A stretch of DNA of 64,000 bases, from the NCBI GenBank assembly GCA_015066515.1, contig SVOH01000007.1, positions 1 to 64,000 on the forward strand, read 5' to 3'. Positions 19,386 to 28,620 of the stretch are shown here, in pieces (position 1 is the first letter of the stretch; each line of letters begins with the position of its first letter). A program made the position numbers and the translations under genes. Under the pieces are notes generated by a model. It did not search any database and was not told where the DNA came from. It was given only the letters and a program-made list of their open reading frames with translations. The stretch comes from Oscillospiraceae bacterium. Lineage in GTDB: Bacteria > Bacillota > Clostridia > Oscillospirales > Acutalibacteraceae.

Positions 19386-20297
19386 TTATTTAATTTTTGT
19401 GTTGTGTGGTACGATAAGATCTATTGCAGATGGAATGTTTGTAAGTGTTATACATTCTTTCCCTTCGGCAAATTCGCCGTCAAGTGTCCAGGGGAGGTTT
19501 TCTCCACCCAAAACGGTAATCTCGCTTGTGTGGAAAAATTCTATACCGTCACGCGCAAGGTCTTTTCTTAAAATACCGTCAACAATTGATTGAAATTGTA
19601 AAATAGTGGTTGGATTTTTTATAAGCAAAACCTCAAACATACCGTCGTTTAGCTTTACGACCGAATCGTTAAATTTTACAATTCCGCCTACGGACATAGA
19701 ATTTGATACTGCGCCAAATAGAAAATCATCTTCTATTTCACGACCGTCACATACAAATTTTAGGTGAATGGGCTTTATATTACTAAGACTTTTAATGCCT
19801 TCAAAAAAGTAAGCTGCTTGCCCTAATACATTTTTAACCTCTTGTGGAGCCGAGTACGAGGCCTCGGTAAAAGCGCCAAATGATGCGGTGTACGAGAAAA
19901 ACTTGTTGCCAAACTTTCCAACATCAAGTTTAATTTCGCTTCCTGTTACAATGTCGCTTGCCGCAATGGTAGGATTGCGTGAGATTTTAAGTCCTGAGGA
20001 CCATTCGTTGAGCGTACCGTAGGGAATATAGCCCAAGGTACATTCAAGTTCTTTTCGCATAACACCTGTTATTACTTCATTAAGTGTGCCATCGCCGCCG
20101 CAAACAACAATGATGTCGTATTTACCGTTTCTAAGCGACTGTACTTTAAGCGTAGCGTCACCTTGACGTTTTGTAGGATATACGGTTACGTCATAGTCAG
20201 CGTCAGAGAAAATTTGTATTATTTTAAGTAAATCATTTTTTATTTTACCTTTACCTGAACGTGGATTGGTTATAATAAGAAGTTTTTTATTTTTCAT
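19386..20297 (-). CDS. Diacylglycerol/lipid kinase family protein (YegS/DgkB-like)
   Basis: ITNPRSGKGK, VCGGDGTLNEVITG; start set at MKNKKLLIITNP. Confidence 0.92.
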   Translation of the reverse strand: MKNKKLLIITNPRSGKGKIKNDLLKIIQIFSDADYDVTVYPTKRQGDATLKVQSLRNGKYDIIVVCGGDGTLNEVITGVMRKELECTLGYIPYGTLNEWSSGLKISRNPTIAASDIVTGSEIKLDVGKFGNKFFSYTASFGAFTEASYSAPQEVKNVLGQAAYFFEGIKSLSNIKPIHLKFVCDGREIEDDFLFGAVSNSMSVGGIVKFNDSVVKLNDGMFEVLLIKNPTTILQFQSIVDGILRKDLARDGIEFFHTSEITVLGGENLPWTLDGEFAEGKECITLTNIPSAIDLIVPHNTKIK

Positions 20298-20322
20298 ATG
20301 AAAAACCCCCGTTTTCTTGATG

Positions 20323-21327
20323 TTATATGTAGTTAATTGGTAAAGTGGCTGTCGCGTTGAGCGAAGCATCGGAAAGGTTACCCGATTGATACTCATAATA
20401 GCCTTGAACACCAACCATTGCGGCGTTGTCACCACAATATTTAAGAGGTGGATAATAAAGTTTTATGCCGCGTTTGTCACATTCTTGTTGCATGCGTGAG
20501 CGTAGTTCGGAATTTGCCGAAACGCCACCCGCCATTACAAGTGTTTTATAACCTTTATTTTCTACGGCAGAGAGTGTTTTTGAAATAAGTATATCGCAAA
20601 CCTTCTGTCTTATTGTAGCCGCCAGTACGGGAACGTCTATTTCCTCGCCTTTTTGATTTTTGTTGTGAACAAGGTTCACAACAGAAGTTTTAAGACCCGA
20701 AAAACTAAAATCAAATAGATTTTCGGTGTGTGGGGTGGGTAGAGGATATTTTTGTGTATCGGCTTTAGTTGCGATTTTATCTAGGTTGACACCACCCGGA
20801 TATGAAAGACCTAGCGCACGTGCGGTTTTGTCAAAGCATTCGCCTGCGGCATCATCGGTTGTGCGACCTATGGGATTGAATTTGGTGTAATCGGTTACCT
20901 CGGTGATTATTGTATTACCGCCAGATACCGTAAGGCACATAAACGGCGGTTTTAACTCGGGAGTATCAATATAGTTTGCCGCAATGTGTGAGCGTAGATG
21001 ATGAACGGGAATAAGCGGCACGCCAAGCGAATATGAAAGTCCCTTGGCAAAATTAACGCCAACAAGTAATGCGCCTATAAGACCGGGTGCAAAGGTAACA
21101 GCCACAGCGTTAATATCGCTATAGGTTATACCTGCCTCTTTAATTGCCTCGTCACACACCTGACTTATGGCTTCGGTATGTCTGCGTGAAGCAATTTCGG
21201 GAACAACGCCACCATATATTTTGTGTTCGGCAATTTGTGTCGCGACTATGTTTGAAAGTATTTTTCTTTCATCGGTTATTGCAACCGATGTTTCGTCACA
21301 AGACGATTCAATTGCTAAAATTATCAT
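20323..21327 (-). CDS. tsaD: tRNA threonylcarbamoyltransferase subunit TsaD
   Basis: ILAIESSCDETSVAI, VPEIASRRHTEAI, MAGGVSANSELR. Confidence 0.98.
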   Translation of the reverse strand: MIILAIESSCDETSVAITDERKILSNIVATQIAEHKIYGGVVPEIASRRHTEAISQVCDEAIKEAGITYSDINAVAVTFAPGLIGALLVGVNFAKGLSYSLGVPLIPVHHLRSHIAANYIDTPELKPPFMCLTVSGGNTIITEVTDYTKFNPIGRTTDDAAGECFDKTARALGLSYPGGVNLDKIATKADTQKYPLPTPHTENLFDFSFSGLKTSVVNLVHNKNQKGEEIDVPVLAATIRQKVCDILISKTLSAVENKGYKTLVMAGGVSANSELRSRMQQECDKRGIKLYYPPLKYCGDNAAMVGVQGYYEYQSGNLSDASLNATATLPINYI

Positions 21328-21343
21328 TTAATCACCAAGTATA

Positions 21344-22186
21344 TTAACTGAAATATTTTGTCATTATTATTGCGTCCTCTTGAGGATTTTCATAAAAGCG
21401 TTTACGAAGACCTACACGTTCAAACCCGAATTTTTCATAAAGTGAAATAGCGGCGTGATTTGATACACGCACTTCAAGAGATATAAATTCAAGTTCGTTT
21501 TTAGAGTTGTCAATCACGTATTCAAGAATTTTTTTGCCGATTCCGGTTCTTCTGTATTCGGGTAGTACGGCAACATTGGTTACATAGCCTTCGCCCGCAA
21601 TTTTTGAAAGTCCCATATATCCGACAATATTATCGTTAAATTGTGCAACGTAAAAGCATGTGCCGGCAGTCATTGATTCTTTAATAGCGTTTTTGCTCCA
21701 AGGAATAGAAAAACATTCTTTTTCGATGTTTGCAATAGCTTGTATATTATCGACAGTAGCAGACGAAACTTTAATGTTACAGAAAAAGTCATCGTTTATT
21801 AAAGCATCAATGGCGGTAATAATTTTGTTGCGGCAATCTCTATAAATGTTAATATCGCAGCCAAATGGGTCGGGTATACCGCCACCTAAAACGTGTAGTT
21901 TGTGGGGTGCAGCACCCGAAAGTAATAACATTTGTTTATGAGACTCGGTCATACAAACAATAGCATCGGCTCGGCTTATGTCATCGGCTGTAATAGATGC
22001 GGAAATATGACCGGTTATATCTATATCAATTTCTTGCATAACCGCAATAGAATTAGAATTGGCCTTTTCGCCGCCGCTAAAGCCACGACTGCATACATTT
22101 ACATTATTAAAATTTTTTGATTTAAGGTAGTATTCTGCCATAGGACTGCGGCAGGTGTTGCCCGTACATACAAAAATTACATTCAT
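21344..22186 (-). CDS. Fusion: low-MW protein tyrosine phosphatase + RimI-like GNAT acetyltransferase
   Basis: N-term VFVCTGNTCRSPMAEYYL (CX5R) and IPDPFG; C-term GYVTNVAVLPEYRRTGIGKKILEYV; one uninterrupted ORF. Confidence 0.92.
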   Translation of the reverse strand: MNVIFVCTGNTCRSPMAEYYLKSKNFNNVNVCSRGFSGGEKANSNSIAVMQEIDIDITGHISASITADDISRADAIVCMTESHKQMLLLSGAAPHKLHVLGGGIPDPFGCDINIYRDCRNKIITAIDALINDDFFCNIKVSSATVDNIQAIANIEKECFSIPWSKNAIKESMTAGTCFYVAQFNDNIVGYMGLSKIAGEGYVTNVAVLPEYRRTGIGKKILEYVIDNSKNELEFISLEVRVSNHAAISLYEKFGFERVGLRKRFYENPQEDAIIMTKYFS

Positions 22187-24708
22187 TATCCTTTTGCCTC
22201 AAGCCAGGTTTTGCCGCTATTGGCATCAACCTTTAGTTGTACTGCAAGACTTGCCGCATTGGACATTTCTTGCTCTAAGATATTACAAACAATATCCTTA
22301 TCACTCTCTTTACATTCAACTATTAATTCGTCGTGTACTTGTAAAATAAGATGTGCATCAGGGACTTCGCGATTAAGTCGTTCGCTTACCTTTATCATAG
22401 CAATTTTTATAATATCAGCAGCAGTGCCCTGTATAGGCGCATTACGCGCAACACGCTCACCAAAAGCACGCAGCATACCGTTTGATGCCGAAAGCTCGGG
22501 CAGATAACGGCGTCGACCAAATAGTGTTGTAACAAATCCGTCAGCCTTTGCCTGTGCAATAGTGTTGTCCATATATGCCGCAATACCTTTGTAGGTATCA
22601 AGATAGTTTTTGATATAGGTATCGGCTTCCTTGCGGCTAACACCAATATCTTTACTGAGTGAGAAAGCTCCAATGCCGTAAACTATACCAAAGTTTACAG
22701 CTTTTGCGCGACTACGCATAATGGGGAGCACCATATCAATCGGAATATTAAATACTTGCGAAGCGGTAACAGTGTGAATGTCGGTGTCGCTTCTAAATGC
22801 ATCAATCATTGCGCTATCGTTTGCCATGCTGGCAAGCACACGCAATTCTATTTGACTATAGTCGGCATCGCAAAGCACATAACCATCACGTGCCATAAAG
22901 AATTTACGTAAAATTTTTCCTTCGTCGGTTCTAACGGGAATATTTTGAAGATTAGGCTCGAGCGAGCTTATACGACCTGTTCTTGCTTCGGTTTGGTTAA
23001 AGGTAGAGTGTATTCTGCCGTCTGCACCCTTACAAGCAAGCAAACCGTCACAGTAGGTAGATTTTAGCTTTGCAAGCTGTCTATACTGCAGTATAAGCTC
23101 GACGATGGGGAAGTCATAACGAAGTTCTTCAAGCACTTCGGCATTTGTGCTAAATCCACTTTTGGTTTTCTTTTTGGCGGGAAGCCCTAACTTAACAAAA
23201 AGAATTTGCCCTAATTGTTTAGGAGAGTTTATGTTAAATTTTTCGCCCGCAAGGTTATATATTTCGTTTGTTAAATTGTCTATTCTTTCTTGCAGGTGGG
23301 TTGAATGTTCTTTTAGTCCGTCAAAATCGGCAAGAAAGCCTACAAGCTCCATATCGCCCAAAACACGAGCAAGCGGAATCTCAATATTGCAAAGTAAATC
23401 GAGTTCGCCGCTGTTTTCAAGATGCTTTTGTAGTGTGTCACAACAAGCAGAAAACTGTGTAGCGGTATGCAGTAACTCATCTGTACAGTTTTCTATGTGC
23501 GTAGCGGTGCTATATTCGGCAATGAGACGTCCGATAGAATAGTCGGAAGCCGACGGGTTACAAAGATAAGCGGCAAGCATTGCATCAAAGACTACGTTTT
23601 TTATGTTTTTATACTTTTTATAAAGATTTTTGTAATCGTAAATGCGTTTCGGTATATACTCGTTTTCTAAAAGGAGTAATAGTTCAAAATCATTAAGCTC
23701 GCATACCACTTTATCGCTTACTGCAACGGCACCGTTTTCGCAAATATAGACATCGGCCTTTTCTTTTATATCGGCCGCAGTGCCCACCTGATAGCACATA
23801 TCACAAACAGAATCTTCGGTTGAGGTTGCTGTAGCGTCGGGAGTAATGCCCATTTTTTCCATAAGCTTAAAAAATTCTAAGCGGGTCATAAGACGGGCAA
23901 GATTAATTTTATCTCCGTTAGTGATTTTATAGCTTTCAATGTTAGTATCAATTGGTGCGTCACAGCTTATTGTGCCAAGAGTTCGGCTCAAAAAGGCATT
24001 GTCGCGACCTGTCAAAAGCTTGTTTCTGACGCCATCTTTTATATCAAGGCTGTCTAAATTATCATAGATATAGTCTATGCTATGATATTTTGTAATAAGA
24101 TCGGTGGCGGTCTTTTGACCTACACCTGCGACACCGGGTATGTTATCAGAAGAGTCACCCATAAGCGATTTAAGCTCAATCATTTCATTAGGTGTAAGAC
24201 CGTAATCTTCGAATAATTTAGAAGGGGTATAGTCGGTAATTTCCGGATGCCCCATTTTAGTAACAGTAAGAAGTACACGGGTACTATCGGATACAAGTTG
24301 TAAAGAATCACGGTCACCTGTTGCTATAACACAGGTATTGCCGCTAACATTGGCGTTATGGGCGAGTGTACCTAAAATATCGTCGGCCTCATAGCCTTCA
24401 CATTCGATGTAGCTGTATCCTGCAAGTGTAAGCCATTCTTTAAGTACGGGGAACTGTGTTCGCAATTCGTCGGGCATAGCGTGACGTCCGGCTTTATATG
24501 CGTCATACATTTTGTGACGAAAGGTAGGAGCTTTTAGGTCAAAAGCTACTGCAACACAATCGGGATTTTCTTTTTCAAGCAATCGGTTTAAAATATTTAT
24601 AAAACCGTAAACGGCATTAGTGTAGGTGCCATCCTTTGTAGATAGCAATTTTATTCCGTAAAAAGCACGGTTTATTATACTGTTTCCGTCTATTGCAAGC
24701 AGTTTCAA
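22186..24708 (-). CDS. polA: DNA polymerase I (TTG start)
   Basis: 5'-3' exonuclease domain plus Pol A motifs DADYSQIELRVLA and RSRAKAVNFGIVYGIG; TTG at 24706-24708 with GGAG upstream. Confidence 0.97.
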   Translation of the reverse strand: MKLLAIDGNSIINRAFYGIKLLSTKDGTYTNAVYGFINILNRLLEKENPDCVAVAFDLKAPTFRHKMYDAYKAGRHAMPDELRTQFPVLKEWLTLAGYSYIECEGYEADDILGTLAHNANVSGNTCVIATGDRDSLQLVSDSTRVLLTVTKMGHPEITDYTPSKLFEDYGLTPNEMIELKSLMGDSSDNIPGVAGVGQKTATDLITKYHSIDYIYDNLDSLDIKDGVRNKLLTGRDNAFLSRTLGTISCDAPIDTNIESYKITNGDKINLARLMTRLEFFKLMEKMGITPDATATSTEDSVCDMCYQVGTAADIKEKADVYICENGAVAVSDKVVCELNDFELLLLLENEYIPKRIYDYKNLYKKYKNIKNVVFDAMLAAYLCNPSASDYSIGRLIAEYSTATHIENCTDELLHTATQFSACCDTLQKHLENSGELDLLCNIEIPLARVLGDMELVGFLADFDGLKEHSTHLQERIDNLTNEIYNLAGEKFNINSPKQLGQILFVKLGLPAKKKTKSGFSTNAEVLEELRYDFPIVELILQYRQLAKLKSTYCDGLLACKGADGRIHSTFNQTEARTGRISSLEPNLQNIPVRTDEGKILRKFFMARDGYVLCDADYSQIELRVLASMANDSAMIDAFRSDTDIHTVTASQVFNIPIDMVLPIMRSRAKAVNFGIVYGIGAFSLSKDIGVSRKEADTYIKNYLDTYKGIAAYMDNTIAQAKADGFVTTLFGRRRYLPELSASNGMLRAFGERVARNAPIQGTAADIIKIAMIKVSERLNREVPDAHLILQVHDELIVECKESDKDIVCNILEQEMSNAASLAVQLKVDANSGKTWLEAKG

Positions 24709-24788
24709 AACACCATTTCTCCTTATAGTATATAATTATATATATTATAACAACTAAATATCAATTTGTCACTATAAAAATTAAAAAA

Positions 24789-24817
24789 TTGACAGAATGT
24801 TCATTTTCTTGTATAAT
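24789..24817 (+). promoter_or_regulatory. Perfect consensus sigma-A promoter of dusB
   Basis: TTGACA-N17-TATAAT. Confidence 0.9.
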
Positions 24818-24826
24818 CGGTTTGCT

Positions 24827-25792
24827 ATGAAGATAAAAGATATCGAAATTAAAGGATTTGCGGCTCTCGCTCCTATGGCAGGTGTTGCCGATAGAGCAAT
24901 GAGAGAAATATGTGCTGGGTTTGGTGCAGGCTTTACTGTCGGTGAGCTTACAAGTGCGCGTGGCGTTATGCAGGGCGATAAAAAGTCGGCGAGACTGCTT
25001 GAGTGCTTTGGTGATTCGGTTTGTGCGTCACAGTTATTTGGTCGCGATCCTGAAATTATGGCTCAAGCGGCACTAAAAGCCCAAGAACTAAACCCTGATT
25101 TTATAGACATAAATATGGGTTGTCCCGCCCCAAAGGTTGCAGGTCACGGTGGTGGAAGCGCCCTTATGAAAGAGCCAGAGCTTGCCGCCAAAATAGTAGA
25201 AGAAGTAGTAAAGGCGGCACACGTGCCCATTACCGTAAAAATACGTGCAGGGTGGGATAATGATACACTAAACGCTGTAGAACTTGCTCGTGTGTGTGAA
25301 GCGGCAGGTGCCTCGGCAATAACCGTTCACGGAAGAACAAGAAAGCAGATGTACGCTCCACCTGTAAACTATGATATAATTTGTGAAGTAAAAAATGCTG
25401 TTAAAATCCCTGTGATTGCAAACGGGGATATAACCGATGCTAAAAGCGCAAAATTTATGTACGAGTACACCGGCTGTGACTATGTTATGGTAGGTCGCGG
25501 CGCGCAGGGTAATCCCTTTGTTTTTGAAGAGATAAATTCTTTTTTTGAAGGTAGAGAGTATATTCCGCCCACACTCTACCAACGCTTTGAAACTTGTTTA
25601 AAACAGATAGAACTTATGCACAAGTATAAAGAACCACGCACTGCTATTTTAGAGTCAAGAAAGCATACTGCGTGGTATTTGACAGGTCTTCGTGGTTCGG
25701 CGGCTTTGCGTCGTATGTGCGGCGAAATATCGTCACTTGACGATATAAAAAGAATATTTGAAAAAGCACTTGAACAAAACCGTGATTTATGA
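24827..25792 (+). CDS. dusB: tRNA dihydrouridine synthase (DusB family)
   Basis: LAPMAGVADRAMREI, INMGCPAPKVAGHGGGSALM, ITVHGRTRKQMY; start moved from 24797 because that lies inside the promoter. Confidence 0.95.
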   Translation: MKIKDIEIKGFAALAPMAGVADRAMREICAGFGAGFTVGELTSARGVMQGDKKSARLLECFGDSVCASQLFGRDPEIMAQAALKAQELNPDFIDINMGCPAPKVAGHGGGSALMKEPELAAKIVEEVVKAAHVPITVKIRAGWDNDTLNAVELARVCEAAGASAITVHGRTRKQMYAPPVNYDIICEVKNAVKIPVIANGDITDAKSAKFMYEYTGCDYVMVGRGAQGNPFVFEEINSFFEGREYIPPTLYQRFETCLKQIELMHKYKEPRTAILESRKHTAWYLTGLRGSAALRRMCGEISSLDDIKRIFEKALEQNRDL

Positions 25793-25837
25793 TAAAATAT
25801 CGTGGTTAAAATAAACTTTTTTAAGAAGGTAAAATTT

Positions 25838-26572
25838 ATGTCAGGACATTCTAAATGGAACAACATTAAGCGCAAAAAAGAAAAAACCGATGCTGCAAAG
25901 GCTAAAATCTTTACAAAAATCGGTCGTGAAATTGCTGTTATAGTAAAGTCCGGTGGTCCCAATCCACAAGAAAACAGCAAGCTTAAGGATGCTATCGCAA
26001 AGGCTAAGGCAAACAACGTGCCTAACGATAATATTGAGCGTATTATTAAAAAGGCTGCAGGTGAGACAGGTGGCAATGAATATGAGGATTTAATCTATGA
26101 AGGTTATGGTCCATGCGGCGTAGCTGTTGTTGTAGAAACTCTTACAGACAACCGTAATCGTACAGCGGGAGAAATGCGTCATTATTTCGATAAATGTGGC
26201 GGTAACTTGGGTCAAAGTGGTTCGGTTATGTTTATGTTTGAGCGTAAGGGCGTAATAGCAATCGAGGGCGAGGGCCTTGATGAAGACACTGTTATGGAAG
26301 CGGCTCTTGAAGCAGGAGCCGACGACTTTAGCTTTGATGGCGACGTATTTGAAATTACTACCGAGCCAAACGATTTAGGTACAGTTCGCGATGCTTTAGA
26401 AGAACAGGGTTACACCTTCCTTTCGGCAGAGGTTCAGTACATACCAAGTACTACAACCGCTATTGACGATCCCGATTTACAGGTGAAAATGGAAAAGCTT
26501 ATCGATATGCTTGAAGACAATGATGACGTTCAAGCAATTTGGCACAACTGGGAAATGCCCGACGAAGATTAA
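25838..26572 (+). CDS. yebC: YebC/PmpR family transcriptional/translational regulator
   Basis: MSGHSKWNNIKRKKEKTDAAKAKIFTKIGREI with AAGAAGGT SD upstream. Confidence 0.96.
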   Translation: MSGHSKWNNIKRKKEKTDAAKAKIFTKIGREIAVIVKSGGPNPQENSKLKDAIAKAKANNVPNDNIERIIKKAAGETGGNEYEDLIYEGYGPCGVAVVVETLTDNRNRTAGEMRHYFDKCGGNLGQSGSVMFMFERKGVIAIEGEGLDEDTVMEAALEAGADDFSFDGDVFEITTEPNDLGTVRDALEEQGYTFLSAEVQYIPSTTTAIDDPDLQVKMEKLIDMLEDNDDVQAIWHNWEMPDED

Positions 26573-26588
26573 TATTATAAAATTTATG

Positions 26589-26623
26589 CAACCGCAAACT
26601 CTTTTGAGTTTGCGGTTGTTTTT
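26589..26623 (+). terminator. Intrinsic terminator after yebC
   Basis: CAACCGCAAACTC/GAGTTTGCGGTTG then T-run. Confidence 0.9.
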
Positions 26624-26678
26624 TGTTCTATATTTGTCGTGTCACTCATAGATTGTAACAAAAGGACAGTGAGGTAAG

Positions 26679-27584
26679 ATAGAATTTGATAATGCAATTA
26701 TAAAGCTTTCGGACAAAGTTAAAAGGACACTGCAATTTATTCCGGATAATATTAAGCACAAGTGCGAGGAAATACGTATGCGTATGGGATTGCCGTTGTG
26801 TTTAACAGTAGAAGGAAAAACACTTTTTGTTTGCGAAAATAGTATAGTTTGCAATGAGTTACCTAAAAATCCGTTGCTTGTAACGAGTGATGAAATACAA
26901 AAAACATTGGCCGCACTTTGTAATAACTCGATTTATCTTTACGAAAACGAAATTAAACAAGGGTTTGTATCGTTGTCCGGCGGAAACAGAGCAGGGGTGT
27001 GCGGATTTTTTAATGCAGAGGATATGCTTGTGTCGGTTACGTCAATAAATATAAGAATAGCGCGGCAAATATTTGGCTGCGCAGATTCGTTATTGTCCTG
27101 TGCAAAAGGCGGCTTGCTGATAGTAGGCCCTCCAGGGAGTGGCAAGACCACGATTTTGCGTGATTTAATACGCTCTCTTTCCAGCGGACAAGACGGTACA
27201 TATCATCGCGTGGCAGTAATAGACAGTCGAGGGGAAATTTCGGGTGGTGGAGTTTTAAATTTAGGTGTTTGTACCGACGTATTGCATACAGCGAAGAAAT
27301 CAATCGGCATAGACATTGCGCTTAGAACTATGTTTCCTCAATTTATTGCATTTGATGAAATAGGAACTGCTGACGAGCTTGAGGGTATTAAAAACTGTTT
27401 TAATGCAGGTGTAGGTATTATTACGACAGCACATGGTGACAATTTATCTGACATAATGCATCGTGACATAACACGTAAATTTATCACAAGTGGCGCAATA
27501 CATAAAGTAGCGCTGCTGTCGTCTGAATTGGGACAACTACCACAAATTATAGCCTGCGAGGAAATAAGAGATGTTTATTGTTAA
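26679..27584 (+). CDS. spoIIIAA: Stage III sporulation protein AA; frame extends upstream of ORF-track start to an AUA codon
   Basis: GPPGSGKTTILRDLIR; upstream in-frame IEFDNAIIKLSDKVKRTLQFIPDNIKHKCEEIR matches family N-terminus; GAGG SD precedes ATA 26679. Confidence 0.9.
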   Translation: MEFDNAIIKLSDKVKRTLQFIPDNIKHKCEEIRMRMGLPLCLTVEGKTLFVCENSIVCNELPKNPLLVTSDEIQKTLAALCNNSIYLYENEIKQGFVSLSGGNRAGVCGFFNAEDMLVSVTSINIRIARQIFGCADSLLSCAKGGLLIVGPPGSGKTTILRDLIRSLSSGQDGTYHRVAVIDSRGEISGGGVLNLGVCTDVLHTAKKSIGIDIALRTMFPQFIAFDEIGTADELEGIKNCFNAGVGIITTAHGDNLSDIMHRDITRKFITSGAIHKVALLSSELGQLPQIIACEEIRDVYC

Positions 27585-28023
27585 GCTTATAGGGATTGGT
27601 TTGATTTTTTTATCATGTGCTTTTACAGGCTTTTTAAAGAGAAATGCGTTAGCGGCGCGACTTAAAAAACTATCATTGCTTTTCGATGGCGTGAACATAC
27701 TATATGAAAATATAGAGCAGGGCGCAAATACACTTGATATTGCCATAAAAAATTCTTTGGGTAATTGTAATTTTATAAAGTGCGAAAACGGTTCTTATAT
27801 ATGCATAGATTCCGATTTAAAAAAAGATAAGTATATAATAGAAGACTTTTTTTGCGGCCTCGGTTCAGCTACTAAAAGGCTGGAATGTGACCGAATTAAT
27901 AACTTTAAAATAAAGTTAAAAGCACAAATTAAGGACGCCCAAATCGAAAGTGAGCAAAAGGGTAAAATCTACGGCACTTTAGGTATCTGTTTGGGACTTG
28001 CCATAGCTATATTACTGATTTAG
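27571..28023 (+). CDS. spoIIIAB: Stage III sporulation protein AB
   Basis: Position in operon; IYGTLGICLGLAIAILLI C-terminus. Confidence 0.9.
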   Translation: MFIVKLIGIGLIFLSCAFTGFLKRNALAARLKKLSLLFDGVNILYENIEQGANTLDIAIKNSLGNCNFIKCENGSYICIDSDLKKDKYIIEDFFCGLGSATKRLECDRINNFKIKLKAQIKDAQIESEQKGKIYGTLGICLGLAIAILLI

Positions 28024-28033
28024 AGGTAGAAAA

Positions 28034-28228
28034 ATGGATGTAGATTTTATATTTAAGGTAGCGGCAATCGGTATTATTGTAACGGTGCTTCATCAATTGC
28101 TTGTGCGCTCAGGTCGCGAGGAACAGGCAATGCTTGTAACACTTTCAGGATTGGTTGTGGTGCTACTTATGGTGGTTGGCGCCATAGCAGATTTGTTTGG
28201 TACAATCAAAGGATTGTTTGGATTGTGA
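28034..28228 (+). CDS. spoIIIAC: Stage III sporulation protein AC
   Basis: MDVDFIFKVAAIGIIVTVLHQLLVRSGREEQAML. Confidence 0.95.
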   Translation: MDVDFIFKVAAIGIIVTVLHQLLVRSGREEQAMLVTLSGLVVVLLMVVGAIADLFGTIKGLFGL

Positions 28229-28620
28229 GCGGTGAATTGATACGCATTGTGGCCGTTATAATTGTGGCGGCAGTTTTTGTTACAGCGCTTCGCACAAGAT
28301 TGGGTGAATATTCTTTTGTTTTGGTGCTTGCAGTGGTTTCGATTGTGTTAGTAGTAATCTTTGGAAATTTGTTTGGCGCTATATCAAAACTTAATGATTT
28401 GTTTTACAAAAGCGGCAATGCCGCCGTGTATTTTATTACGGCGCTAAAAGCGTTGGGTATTTCTTATATTACGACCTTTGCAGCCGATATTTGTAGAGAT
28501 TTTGGGCTTTCGGCTTTGGCGCAAGCATCTGAGATTGCAGGTAGGGTTGCGATTTTTTTACTTAGCCTACCGCTTATGACTGCTGTGCTTCAAGCGGCAA
28601 TGAAGTTTGTGGGATTATGA
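28225..28620 (+). CDS. spoIIIAD: Stage III sporulation protein AD
   Basis: Position; GISYITTFAADICRDFGLSALAQASEIAGRVAIF. Confidence 0.95.
   Translation: MSGELIRIVAVIIVAAVFVTALRTRLGEYSFVLVLAVVSIVLVVIFGNLFGAISKLNDLFYKSGNAAVYFITALKALGISYITTFAADICRDFGLSALAQASEIAGRVAIFLLSLPLMTAVLQAAMKFVGL

Noticed and set aside
24797-24826. N-terminal extension MFIFLYNRFA of dusB
   Set aside because: It overlaps the -10 box of a perfect promoter and is absent from the family; start reset to 24827.
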